Origin: Pegoplata infirma
Lineage: Eukaryota; Arthropoda; Insecta; Diptera; Anthomyiidae
Reading direction: 5' to 3'
Length of the DNA: 64,000 bases
Assembly (NCBI GenBank): GCA_963921195.1
Contig: OY992537.1
Location: forward strand, 55,824,313-55,888,312
Below are positions 34,813-46,000 of this stretch, piece by piece. Under the pieces are notes generated by a model. It was not told where the DNA came from. It saw only the letters and a list, made by a program, of their open reading frames with translations, and ran no database searches. The position numbers were made by a program, and so were the translations under genes. Within the stretch, counting starts at the first letter, position 1. The number at the start of each line of letters is the position of its first letter.

Positions 34813-35375
34813 TGGGTTCAAAATCAGCAAATTTTCTTGTAGGTTTACAAGTTTTTTTTTGCTAACATTACAGTTTTTTTTTTTTGAGTGTAAATACTAT
34901 GAATGTGGTTTTTTTTGCAATTTGTTTTTCTATTTACAAATAAAAAAATATTTTTTTAATTATACAAACAATCTTTTGAGTTAAAAATAAAAAATCTTCA
35001 ACTTCTGTGTCGGTACAAAGACTTAAAGTTAATATGTTTTGCTATAAGTAAAATCTAATTTTTAATGTATTTTTAATGTACATTTTTTAAAATTCACGGG
35101 AATTCCGCACAAATTTGCAGGGAATGCGGAATAAAAAATGACAAACTTCTCGGGAATCTCGGGACGGGAAATCCTGGGATACATTCTCTAATCGCAACTG
35201 ATTACTTACAATTTTTTTTTTTTTAATTTTGAAAAATCCAAAACTTTGATCGTTATTTGAATCCGATAAACCTCAAATTTTTACCACATACATAAGTTGT
35301 ATGCCTAGTAGAATAAAAATTTGTCCGGACATTTAAAATCGTAAGAAAAACTTTTTTGCCATACTTAAAAATGCC

Positions 35376-35990
35376 GCTCTATTCCCCATGTACATTTATA
35401 TACCGCAACCTGTTTGCCAATATTTGGTCACCTTAATCTGAGATAATTAAAACATATTTATGGAGGTTTGCCATTTTTAAAAATAGTCGAATAATTTAAA
35501 AATATTTTTTTTTTTTTCAGTTTTTAATCAATAAATGTCCCCCTTCCATAAAATATTGAAAAAAAAAACTTGTTTTATATATAAAATAAACAATTTTGTT
35601 TTATTATACAAAAAAAGAGATATAAAAATCGTTAAATTTTACATATATAATCATACACAATTTTTTGACGTTTAAAAAAAAATTCTTTAAAATATAAATT
35701 TTTAAATAATTTAAACTGGTTTTAGTTAATAACAGTTTCATTTTTTTCAGTTAGTTAGTTTTTTTTCATAACATTTTTAAATATTATTGTACCTACATGT
35801 TGTTTTATCACATTCTTATTTAAAGTTAGTAGAAATAAAAAATTTAATTCTTTTTGAGTAAAAAAAAAAATATTTAAATTTTATGGCATGAATTAATTTT
35901 TTTTTAGAATAAAATTCTTACGATTAACACTAGAGAACACCTTAGATATGGTAGAACAAAAAAAAATATTTTATTTTTTAAATATATAAA
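35376..35990. other. gene 3' flank, AT-rich
   Basis: This is the sequence downstream of the stop codon of the minus-strand gene. It is AT-rich with poly-T tracts. Apart from a candidate polyadenylation signal nothing specific is visible. Confidence 0.5.
35970..35975 (-). promoter_or_regulatory. candidate polyadenylation signal AATAAA
   Basis: On the minus strand AATAAA begins about 16 nt after the stop codon of the large gene. That would give a very short 3' UTR. In DNA this AT-rich the hexamer is expected often by chance, so a later site is equally possible. Confidence 0.3.
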
Positions 35991-36745
35991 TTAATTACGT
36001 TTAACTATTGAATAACCATAGAAGACTTCAACGCCATCTTCATTTTGCAAATATTCTATTTTTGGTGGTGTTAAGGCTAAAGAGCGAGCTTCCGGTTCTA
36101 TTTGTATTGTAGCGGGTGTAGTAGTGCTTATATCAGGACTAGCTGTTACAATTTCTGTTTGCACAATTATTGTAGAATCTACTTCCGCTTCCGGTGAAGG
36201 TGTTGTTACAGCATTAAAACTTGTAAATGTTGTTGTTGTTTCTTTTTCCAATGCAGTTTCTTGAATATTTTCCTCTCTCATGTTAGCATATGTATGTGTT
36301 TGTGAATCTTGTTCTGTAGTTGACTCAATTTGTTGTTGATGTTCTTCCATAAAGGATGCTTGTGTTTGAGGTAAATGTGTTTGTGCTAATTCTTCCTGTC
36401 TGTGTGTTGTTGATTCTTGTTGTTGTTGGTGTTCTATAAATGTAACCATTTCTTGGAAAAATTCTTCGGGGGAAGTTTGTGTTACCATTTCTTCATTAGT
36501 GGACATTTTTAATTTATCAACATTATCTTCTATGGGATTATAATATATTTCTTCTTTGTTTTCTGGACTTAATTGCGGTGTTTCCATTTTATTTGGTGTT
36601 TCTGCATTATTGTTGTGATTAAAGTCCTCTTTAGTTATCTGTTCTTCTCTTGAATCATCAATGAATTTGGTAAGGGACACGCTGTTAATATCTTTTTGTA
36701 TAGGAACTCGGGCAAATATTGGAACAACTGTGGTTTCTGTTTCAT
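35991..36745 (-). CDS. last coding exon of giant repetitive secreted protein
   Basis: This exon encodes about 251 residues and ends at a TAA (35991-35993). The acceptor is a clean pyrimidine-rich 'tttttacaatttcag' immediately before 36745. The first two bases complete the codon left open by the 43042 donor, so the phase matches and the frame stays open to the stop. It begins with the same style of acidic Thr/Glu sequence (ETETTVVPIF), then Gln/Thr/Glu-rich low complexity (HQQQQESTTH). It finishes with a distinctive ordered tail, EYLQNEDGVEVFYGYSIV. No cysteine is seen. The tail is the best probe for homologues. Function is unknown. Confidence 0.85.
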
Positions 36746-36889
36746 CTGAAATTGTAAAAATAAATATAATTAATATTTATCATAAATTTAATGAAGGTAA
36801 AGAGTAACAATTTAAATATGATCCATTACATTAACATTTTTTCTTTCACTTTTGATTTTCTCAAGTGTCCTCACGCAGAGAAGAAACAT

Positions 36890-37140
36890 GATTGCGACCA
36901 CCATAATTGTGGTAAAGTTCTCAACCACCATAATTGTGGTAAAGTTCTCAATCACAATATGTTATGGTAAAGTTCTCAATCACTATATGAGTGATTGAGA
37001 ACTTTACCATAACATGATTTTAGCGATCATGCTATGATTTTTGCCTATCATAGTATGATAAAAAAATTGTAGTTTTATAATTTTCGATGATCATAGTATG
37101 ATTATCACAATATATATATGATCAAATGGATCAAACATAC
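36890..37140. repeat. short tandem repeat and strong hairpin near the 3' splice site
   Basis: A roughly 27-bp unit with 'ccataattgtggtaaagttc' repeats two to three times (36900-36960). It is followed by a perfect 25-bp inverted repeat with a 7-nt loop (36959-36983 / 36991-37015; arm starts 'atgttatggtaaagttctc'). Then come diverged 'gatcatagtatgat' words (37020-37140). It lies about 210-400 nt upstream of the acceptor in the transcript. Confidence 0.85.
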
Positions 37141-37290
37141 TATGCTGCCCCTGCATTAATTTAATTTTTATTTTACTAGACCTTAAAATAATCTGGTGCA
37201 AATTTGAGGCCAATTGTATTAAATTATACCGGCGATCAAAATTGTGGATTTTTGAAAACTAAAATAAATAAAAAAATGAAAAACTATCGA

Positions 37291-38952
37291 GGGCCTATAT
37301 TCAATTCCCTCTATCTTAAAAAACACATTTTGTCAGATGAGCCAAAAAATTGTTTATTTCCCGTATTGTTAGAGTAATTAAAATTGAATTTAATTTTTTT
37401 AATTAATATTTTGAGGATTTTTTAATTAATTTAATTTTTTTTATTAAATTAAATTCCACTAACTCAAATAATTTTTAAAATTTTTTTGTTTGAAAATAGT
37501 GAAATAAATGAATAAAAACCAAATAAATCCAAATATTAAAATTTCATTAAAAGATAAAACACATGCTTTTCTGTGATAACGGAATGTTCACAAATTTTTT
37601 TGACTTGATTTTAAACCTCCTTGCGACACGGATAAAAATTGTTTAATTTGACTAAAATTTTTAATATGTATTGAGTTTTTAGACCAAAGGGAACCATAAT
37701 CTACCTGACAATCGGCGAAATTCGACGACAGTCATATTTCGAGCCACCCATATAAGCATACAATGTTAGCTGGGTTAATTAATATTAAAGTTATTTTTAT
37801 GATAAATCATTCAGATATAATCACTATAACAGAATATATGTCTCATTAAAGTTATGTATACGATTGCTACCTAATAAAAAAAAGTTGAAAAATTTAATGT
37901 TTGAAATTTTTTCTCTTTAACAAAAAAAAAATAACATGGTAAAAGGGTGCGTCCCAGAGGTTTGAGGATGTCAATTTAAAGTAAAAAATCTAAATTTTTG
38001 AAAAATGCTAACAAAAAATAAATCGGATGATACTCAAATCAGCGAAAAATGCATTTTAAAAATGCAACTGTGGAAAAATGAAGCTTATTTTGCGAAAAAT
38101 ATTTTTTTTTTAATTTTTTTCTTAAAGTGGACGATCGTCATATCCCAACACGATTTTCAGCATTCAGATCGATTAAGAATTACTAAGGATATGGATTTTT
38201 AAAGTAAGACAATTTTGACAGATTTTTTGGGTTTTCAAAAATTAAAAAATCTAATAAAATCGCGAGTTTTTTGAATCGAATTTTTGGGCGGTCTCTCATG
38301 GAATGGCCGAGGGCTTTGTTTCTCAAAAAGATTTAAAGTACATGAATGAAATGATCAGATAGAGGGTTTTGCATTTTTAACGTGATTTGTTAACGATAAT
38401 GGCTCATAAAAAATTCCGACATTGCGGTTTCGGTCCACAGGTGCTTGTTTTTAAGACAAAAATTATTTTTTTACCAAATTCATCTGAAAGGTTGACAAAC
38501 TGTTGAGCATGTTATGTAGAGAATAGTAAAAAAAAATTTAACCGCGATTTTGGTCCACAGCTGCTGATCAGCATCGCGATTTTTAAAATGAATTTTTTTT
38601 CATAATCTTCATAAGAAACCCACATTTTGAGCCATATTTTTCAAAAACGTCAAACAAGAGTTTTCAGCAAAAATTATCATCAGTGGACCAAAATTGTAGT
38701 TCTGGAATTTTTTTGACAAATTCATGTTCAGCATTCAAAAATTAGTATGAAAACATGTATTGCAAGATAAAATTGCATTCAGAAAAATTAATTGTGTAAG
38801 ATAGAGAAAACCAAAAATGCAAATAAAATAGTAAAAAAATGTTTTTTTTTTTCTGAATTTTACACAATAGATGAGGGCCGTTTTACTGAATATTTAACCA
38901 TCAAAAGACATTTTCGTGAAAATGGAGAATAAAAGGTTTTGAATATAGGCCC
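37291..38952. mobile_element. 1.66-kb TIR element inserted in an R1 repeat
   Basis: The ends GGGCCTATATTCAA and, inverted, the same 14 bases are each flanked by TCGA (37287-37290 and 38953-38956). TCGA could be a 4-bp target duplication or, being self-complementary, part of the inverted repeat. The flanks on either side (37140-37286 and 38957-39110) join into a continuous R1-type unit as seen at 830-1300. Inside, 'ggtccacag' phrases recur. No transposase is recognised. Confidence 0.65.
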
Positions 38953-40292
38953 TCGATACATATCTTACATTACAATTATTAATTTTAATACGCTGAATAC
39001 GAATGTCAGAAAAAAAATAAAATCGGTCAAATGGTTTTCAAGATATCGCTATTTGAAATTTGCAAAAAATGGCGATTTTTTCATACAGTCAAGAAATTAA
39101 AAAAAAGAACATCTAATTTTTTTCCTTCACCCTTTATGTTCGTATTGCAAATTCAGCAAATTCGGCCCAGTGGTTCAAAAGTTATAAGCAAAAGATTGAA
39201 TTTCGGCAATTTTTTTTTCGCGTATTTACTAGACAAAAAACAACTCTGAAGCTGCTGAAGCTTGGCATATATATTTGTCGTTCCTTTGGTATGGTTGGTA
39301 TTGAATTACACTGTGCTACAAAAAACACAAAATCTAATATACTTTTGAAATGAGGTTGTTAAGGTTGTAGGTCTCGTCAAAAAGATCACAAAAATTCCCA
39401 CTTAACTTGCCAGACACCCTCAAATTTTAAAGTTATTGTCAAAAAACGTTTTTTGGGGGCTTTTCTCACTAAACCACGTGTAACTTAAAAAGTTTTCAAC
39501 CGATTTTCAAATTTATGACTGTTTTGGATAGAAGAAGAATAAGGCTTCTTATGTGTGTGAATTGGTCTATACATATAAGAAAGGTATGTATTGATATTTT
39601 CAACAATATCAATTTTTTTTTGTTATTTTTTGAAAATTTTTTGAGTTTATCGATTTTATTGTGAATACGATGAGCTTTATGCCGGAAAAATCGAATAACA
39701 ATTGACAGAGTTGTGATAATTTTTCTAAAAAAGAAAATTTAGATTTTGCATGAAATTGCCGTTCGGACAACCCAGGCAAAAATAATAAAAGAAATAAACG
39801 AACATACTGAGAGGTCGCGTATCATTATTTTTCAGGTTTTTGGCCCCCTGAATTCGAATTTGACCTTCAAATTGCGCTATCTTATTAAGTTTTTGATATA
39901 TCAATTTATGTTAAATATCTCTAAAACCTGACGCGATAGAGCAATTTAAAGGCCATATTCGGATTCAGCGGGCCAAAAACCTTTAAAAATATTGTACATG
40001 ACCTGTTATGATAATTTTTTTTTTTTTGCCTGGGTTATCTGAACGGCGATTTCCTGCAAAATCTTAATTTTCTTTTTTAGAAAAATTATTACAACTCTGT
40101 CAATTCTTATCTGAATTTTTCAAGATAGAGCTCATCGAATTCAGAATTAAATTTTCTTTAAAACTACGTTTATAAATTTAAAGGTTGTTGAACGAACTAT
40201 AGCAGAAAAAAATCGATAAACTCGAAAAATTTTCAAAAAATAACAAAAAAATTAGAAAAATTATCAATAGATATCTTTATTATATGTGTAGA

Positions 40293-41472
40293 CTAGGGTG
40301 CACCAAAAAAACGAAGTTGTTAGATATTGACCGGGCCCCCCTCTAGAAATGTGCATTTGGGGGTAAAAACATGTCTCACAAAATTTTAGGAAAATCGGAT
40401 GTGGGTAAGACCTGCCGCATCGGCCCTGAAGTTTGAAAATCGAATTACAAGGGGAAAATATGACTTTTTATCCATTTTCTCAATTTTTTCGATATTTTGA
40501 GTTAAGTTTGAATTCAAATGGTCACAGAATTGTGATTTGGAGTAAAATGTCTATCGAATAAGGTATTAAAAACTAAAAAATGTTTAAAAATTCAAAATCT
40601 TCTAAAATTTGACCTTTGACCTTTAGTTGGGGCAATTTTTAATTTCTCAATTTTGCCCTAAATTTGCGAATTGAAGTATTCTATCTCGTGTTGATATAAT
40701 TCGGTCCAAAACATATGAAGTTTGTAAAAAAAACAAAAAAAATAAATAAAAGCTAAAAAAGTGCCAAAAATCACTACTTTCCCGAAATCCGCCGAAATTA
40801 CATCACTGTAAAAGCCAAATGAAAACAGAAAATCCTACAATTTTTGGGGTTTTTATTCCTTTATATGTGCTTATCAAATCATTAAACTCCAATAGTCCAT
40901 TTTTTTAAATTTCTTTAACAAAAAAAATAAAAATTTAAAATTGGAGATTTGAAAATAGTGTTGAAAAATTCAGACCACTTTAGCATTTATTTAAAACAAG
41001 TTAGCAAAACGCAATATGAAAAATATTTATCTTCTTAGTACATTGAGACTTGAAGAATAAAAAAATGTTGTTACAGTAGATAATTTCAATAAATTTCAAA
41101 AATGGGGCTCGAATCCCTTGATTAAATGGTCTGACACACGTTAGTTGCCTGGGGAAGTTGTAATAACTTGGCTGATTTTTAACCGATTTTAGTTTTTAAT
41201 GCCTTATTCGATAGACATTTTACTCCAAATCACAATTCTGTGACCATTTGAATTCAAACTTAACTCAAAATATCGAACAAATTGAGAAAATGGATAAAAA
41301 GTCATATTTTCCCCTTGTAATTCGATTTTCAAACTTCAGGGCCGATGCGGCAGGTCTTACCCATATCCGATTTTCCTAAAATTTTGTGAGACATGTTTTT
41401 ACCCCCAAATGCACATTTCTAGAGGGGGGCCCGGTCAATATCTAACAACTTCGTTTTTTTGGTGCACCCTAG
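40293..41472. mobile_element. 1.18-kb element with ~300-bp TIRs and 6-bp target duplication
   Basis: The inverted repeats begin CTAGGGTGCACC and remain nearly identical for about 300 bp, including 'gaccgggcccccctctag' and 'gacctgccgcatcggccc'. The flanks are 'tgtaga' on both sides (40287-40292 and 41473-41478). Deleting the element and one copy restores pairing with the intact arm of the host palindrome. The central 0.6 kb is unique and contains a SINE-like head at 41100-41165. A 6-bp duplication is unusual for common cut-and-paste families. No protein is visible. Confidence 0.85.
41100..41165 (-). repeat. tRNA-like SINE head (minus strand)
   Basis: On the minus strand 'actaacgtgtgtcagacc' (A-box-like) is followed by 'gggattcgagcccca', a good B box. 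It resembles the segments at 4918 and 21664 ('gtgtgtcagac'). Confidence 0.45.
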
Positions 41473-41939
41473 TGTAGACCAATTGACGCACATGGAAAGC
41501 CCTATCCTTCTTCTATTTAAAACAGTTAAAAAATTTAAAATCGGTTGAAAATTTTCTGAATTACACAAGGTTTAGTAAACAAAGTTAAAAAAAAAACGTT
41601 TTTTGTCAATAACTCTAAAAATTGAGGGTGTCTGGCAAGTTTAATGGGCATTTTTGTGATCTACTCGACAAATCCAAAAACCTTTACCATGTCACATCAA
41701 AAGTATTTTTTCACTGTAGCACAGTGTTATTAGCAAAACCGTGAATTTCAGATTAGTTTCACCTTTAATTCACGTGTTGAAAAACCGTTGAGCAAGTATG
41801 AAAAACATTGGTAAGTCACAGAAATATTTTACAAAGTATATTTGTCACTCAAAAATATTTTTACACTAACAAAAAAAACACAAAAAAAATTTACAATCCA
41901 AAAAAATTTGTAATTTGCCCCTCTGGAGGTCGTCTGTAG

Positions 41940-42300
41940 TGCTGGCATCGAAACAGTTCTTTTGTTCTATTTTCGTTGGCAGTTAAAATGTTATTTTCTC
42001 GTTTAATTATATTCATAGATTTCCTTCTGTAACACCTACTTTAAATATCGAGCCTTTCGAAACTTTTCGACTAGTTGGTCATTTCTGATTAAACATACCC
42101 AACCGAGTGAAGCGGTTCTCAATACTCGTTGAATTATTTCGGTTGCTATCGTGAATGTGGCCGGACGGTCCCTCTTTGGCTATGGTATCTTATTGCGATT
42201 CGAGAGAGGCGCCCCACCTTGGGCGCCACAATTCCCATTACAGGTATTATATCTACTATATTTGTTGGTAATAGTCCCCAAAAATTGTATAATTTATTTT
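41940..42300 (+). other. GC-richer segment, possible LTR-type remnant
   Basis: A less AT-rich block with 'cgattcgagagaggcgcccc' next to 'accttgggcgccacaattcc' forms a GGCGCC palindrome reminiscent of some LTR/primer-binding junctions. No second LTR, polyprotein or polypurine tract is visible. Two short open frames here are unsupported. This is only a suggestion. Confidence 0.2.
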
Positions 42301-42339
42301 TTATGTATTAAAAGTTTTTGTCTCAAAGCATGTTAATAA

Positions 42340-42800
42340 TAATTCCTCAAACCCACCCTCTCCGCGAAACAAAGCTTTTTTAGTTAGCAGACCTTAACTG
42401 ACAGTGCCTTTATAAAAACAGGGTTATAAACTCTAGACTTTTTTTTTTGTCTCAAAAGTTGTTCTGCGTAGTCAACTTTCGTCCAGGCTTAGGGATTACA
42501 AACTACTTGCCATAAACCCACCCTATCCGCAAAATAAAGCTTTTTTATTAAAAGCCGGAGTTATTAACTGTGAAATTTGTTTTTATCTTAAAAGTGTTTT
42601 TACGTTGCCGAGATTCGGCAGGGCTTAGGGATTGTAAACTTCATGCCTTAGACCCACCCTTTTCGCAAATTAAAGTTTTTTTGGATATAAGATCTTTACT
42701 GAAAATGTCTTTATACAGCCGGAGTAATTAACTCCCGGGCTTAAGGATTTCAAACTCAATGCAATAAACCCACCCTACCCTAAAATAAAGCCCTTTTGGG
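42340..42800. repeat. four tandem GGCTTAGGGATTACAAACT units
   Basis: 'aaacccaccct' phrases recur near 42351, 42518, 42652 and 42768. The intervening 'gcttagggattacaaactac' and 'caaaataaagctttttt' blocks give units of about 110-170 bp. They match the arms of the foldback at 12031-12331 but are in direct orientation here. Confidence 0.7.
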
Positions 42801-43041
42801 TAGCAGACCTATACGCTTTAGAATTTTTATGCGTAATCCCAATAGGATCGGTCATAATCTCCATAGAAAACTGATATAATCCCCGTGGGAACTATTACCG
42901 TTTTGAAAGTGGTAATGGTCCCTATAACAAATATGGGGGGTTATGACCGCGATCTTTTCGTTCACCATACCTATTTCCGTTATGGGTAAGTCCGTGCACC
43001 ATAACGAACTCCCTAGTTAAATGTTTTTGAATTGTACTTAC

Positions 43042-46000
43042 TTTCTGTTGTTTCCTGAGTTTCTGTTGTTTTTTCCTGAGTATCAGTTGTAGATGCTTCT
43101 TGTGTAGCACTCAGAGTACTGAGTTCTTCATTGATTTCATTCCTGATGGTAGTCATGTGCTCTGCCGATGTGGTGTCGATTTCTTTCAGTTGTGCAAATT
43201 GTTTCTGAAAGTTCGTAACTTCTTCTTGAAGTGGTGTCTGGGTAGTTAAAACCGTGGAAGCCATAGTTGTAAAATGTCCTTTTTCATATTCATCAGATGC
43301 TGTGGTGATCATTGCTTCCTTGTCTTGTGCTGATTCCATGGTAGTGGTAACTTCAGTTTCTATGTCCTCCTTTTTGTTATTGTCTTCCAAAGAATTTTGT
43401 TGGACACTTTCATCAAATTTGTCTACGAAATTTTCATTAATAGCTCCTTTGAGACGTTGTTCTTCCTCCATTACTTTATTAACTGTTTCAAGAACAGTTC
43501 CTTGTGTAGTTTCTTCTATGGATTTTACAGTGGTAGTTTCTTGCGTAGTTTCTTCTGTTTTTAAAGTTGCTAAAGATTCAAGAGGTGTTTTCATGGTATT
43601 GGTAGTATCTTCCTGTTTTTGATGTTCTGCTTCCCATTTTGTAAATGATTTAAATGCATTTTTTAAATTCATTTGAAATTCTTCAAAATGATGATGTGTT
43701 GTTGCTTCTAAATTCTTAACAGCCATACTAAGTTCTTCTTCAAACTTTGTAGGCATATAGGTAGTGTCTTCTGAGTTGGAAGTGGAGGTGGTGGAAAATT
43801 GTCGTTGTTGTGAGCTTGGGGTTGCTGAATCTTCTTCTGTGTGCTCGATTTTAGTTGGGGCAAAGGATGATTCTTGAGTGGATGTTTCAAAGTTCTTGGG
43901 TTCATCTTCCCTTGCTATTAAATATTGTGAATAATTTTCCATATTAAATATTCTCTTACTGTAACCAGTGGAATCCTTACGTGCTGCATTGTTTTGATTG
44001 AGTTCTTCAAATATTGCGAGGGGCATGGAATCTTTACTATCGTTGTTTGGGATTATGGTCGTTTCTTGTGGTGATGTTGATGTTGTGAAATCTTCTGCAT
44101 TCTCTTCGTAATTTGTGGATGTTTCTTGTTGTCGCACTGACGTTGAGGAAAGGTCTGTTGTTGTTGAAGAAAGGTCTGTTGTTGGGGACGTTGTGGAGTC
44201 TGTAGTTTCTTCAATATCTGCAAATGTTGTGGGTTCTGTTAAAAGGTCTTCTTTCATTTCATTAAAAGTTCTCATAGCCGCCAGATAACCAAATACCTTA
44301 TCAATTTCTTTTGCAGTGGGTACTTCAATAATTCTGCTATTTACCTTGTATGTAAGATTATCTAAAGATTCTTCCGACGAATTGGGAATCTCAGTAGTAA
44401 AATCTAGTGAAATTTCTTTAATATTTTCGTTTAAAAATCCTTGCAATGTAGTGGAGAGTTCTTCTTGGTTAACAGGAATTTCAGTGGATGTAATATGTTC
44501 TTTTTCTTTCAATAAGTCTTCCAAAAGTTCCTCCTGTCTTATTTGAATTGCTTCAAAAAGATTTGGATTAAAAATTTGTTGGGTTCCTTCTGAGGATTCA
44601 ACTGTGTCGGATGAATTGGGTCTATTCAAACTTTCAGAATCTTCCTGCACCTGTTCATTTCCAAAGCTTCTTAAACTTAATTCTTCAGAAGATTTCGGTA
44701 GTTCATTATTTAGTGCGATATTATTTTCCGATGGTCTTATGATATGTTCCTTTTCATTATCTGTTGAAATTGTATAAGAATTTCCGGAGACGTTGCTTAA
44801 AGTTTCATTTAATATTTCGGATAGATTTTTTACGGCTTCATTGTCTGGAATCAGAACCTCTTCGTTGTCGAACATGTTATGATGAGAATCTTTACTGTTA
44901 AAAGTGTGAATGGTTTTCTCCAGGTTTTCCTTAACTTTTTCTGTGATCGAGGCTTCGACAAGTTTTTCCAAGTTATTTAAATCTTCCATGACCTTTTCTT
45001 CTACATTAAACGAGTTTAAGGACCGGTTGAATTGTGAAAGCCCTTCCTGCCCTTCAGATTCTATATCTTTTTGAATACCATTTACTCGAGATTGTTGGAA
45101 ATTTTCTTCAATTTGACTTAGTGTTTCATTTGAATTTTCAATAGGATTTATAGTGGTCAATATGTTTTGCTTAATTTCATCTTCCTCTTTTAAGGAAATT
45201 GTATCAGCAGTAGAATTTTCCAAAGCAACACTGCTCCTGTCAGCTTGTCCTTCTTTCTGTAATGATTCATCTGAATCGTTTTGTAATTGAGTTATACTTT
45301 CTTCTCGTATGAGATCTTTGATGAATCCAGTCGTCTCTATATTTTCTTTGAGTAGATTCAAACCAGCTGTAGAGCTTTCAGAACTACTATCACTTTCGCT
45401 TACTTGCTCATTATTGGTTACAGTTTCTTCTGTTATGTTAATATTTGAATTTTGGATGGATCCAGACGTCTCCATATTTTCTTTGAGTAGATTCAAATCA
45501 GCTGTAGAGCTTTCAGAACTACCATCACTTTCGCTTACTTGCTCATTATTGGTTACAGTTTCTTCTGTTATGTTAATATTTGAATTTTGGATGGATCCAG
45601 TCGTTTCCATATTTCCTTTGAGTAAATTCAAATCAGCTGTAGAGCTTTCAGAACTACCATCACTTTCACTTACTTGTTCATTATTAGTGACATTTTCTTC
45701 TGTTATGTTGATATTTGAATTTTGGTTTAAGCTTTCTTCATGATGTGATTCATCGTCGTCTGTTTTAGTTGACTCTTTATTATTTCCAAAATATTGGGAT
45801 TCTTCTGTGATCTTGCTGAGATTTTCATTGAAAGCTTCAGTTGTACTTTGGTCAGTCTTAGATTCCTCTTCGTCTTTGAGTGCTATTAGTTCGGATAAAG
45901 CTTTTTCAAAGTTGTTGTCATTTTCTGTTTCTTCAAAACTGTTGGCAGATGGACTTGAAGCTGTGTTAATATCCTCGGTTGATTCATCGGTAACCTTATT

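Larger units (their letters stand above)
39311..41727. repeat. large palindromic element interrupted in its right arm
   Basis: The ends 'cactgtgctaca' (about 39311) and the inverted 'tgtagcacagtg' (to 41727) enclose arms sharing 'gccagacaccctcaa', 'aaaaaacgttttttg', 'cggacaacccaggca' and their complements. The centre is near 39920. A TIR element (40293-41472) splits the right arm. The left arm is uninterrupted at the matching position near 39570. No gene is seen. Confidence 0.75.
36746..43041 (-). other. phase-1 intron of the large gene
   Basis: Donor GTAAGT (36 nt of it reading 'gaaagtaagtac' context at about 43034-43045) and acceptor TTTCAG at 36746 define a 6.3-kb intron. It is filled with repeats: a hairpin block at 36890-37140, elements at 37291-38952 and 39311-41727, a SINE-like head, and GGGCTTAGGGATTACA repeats at 42340-42800. 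An additional small exon within it cannot be excluded, but the direct join keeps the frame. Confidence 0.8.

Noticed and set aside
41940..42300. Solo LTR with primer-binding site
   Set aside because: Only a GGCGCC palindrome suggests it. There are no TG...CA boundaries with a target duplication and no partner LTR, so it is kept only as a low-confidence note.
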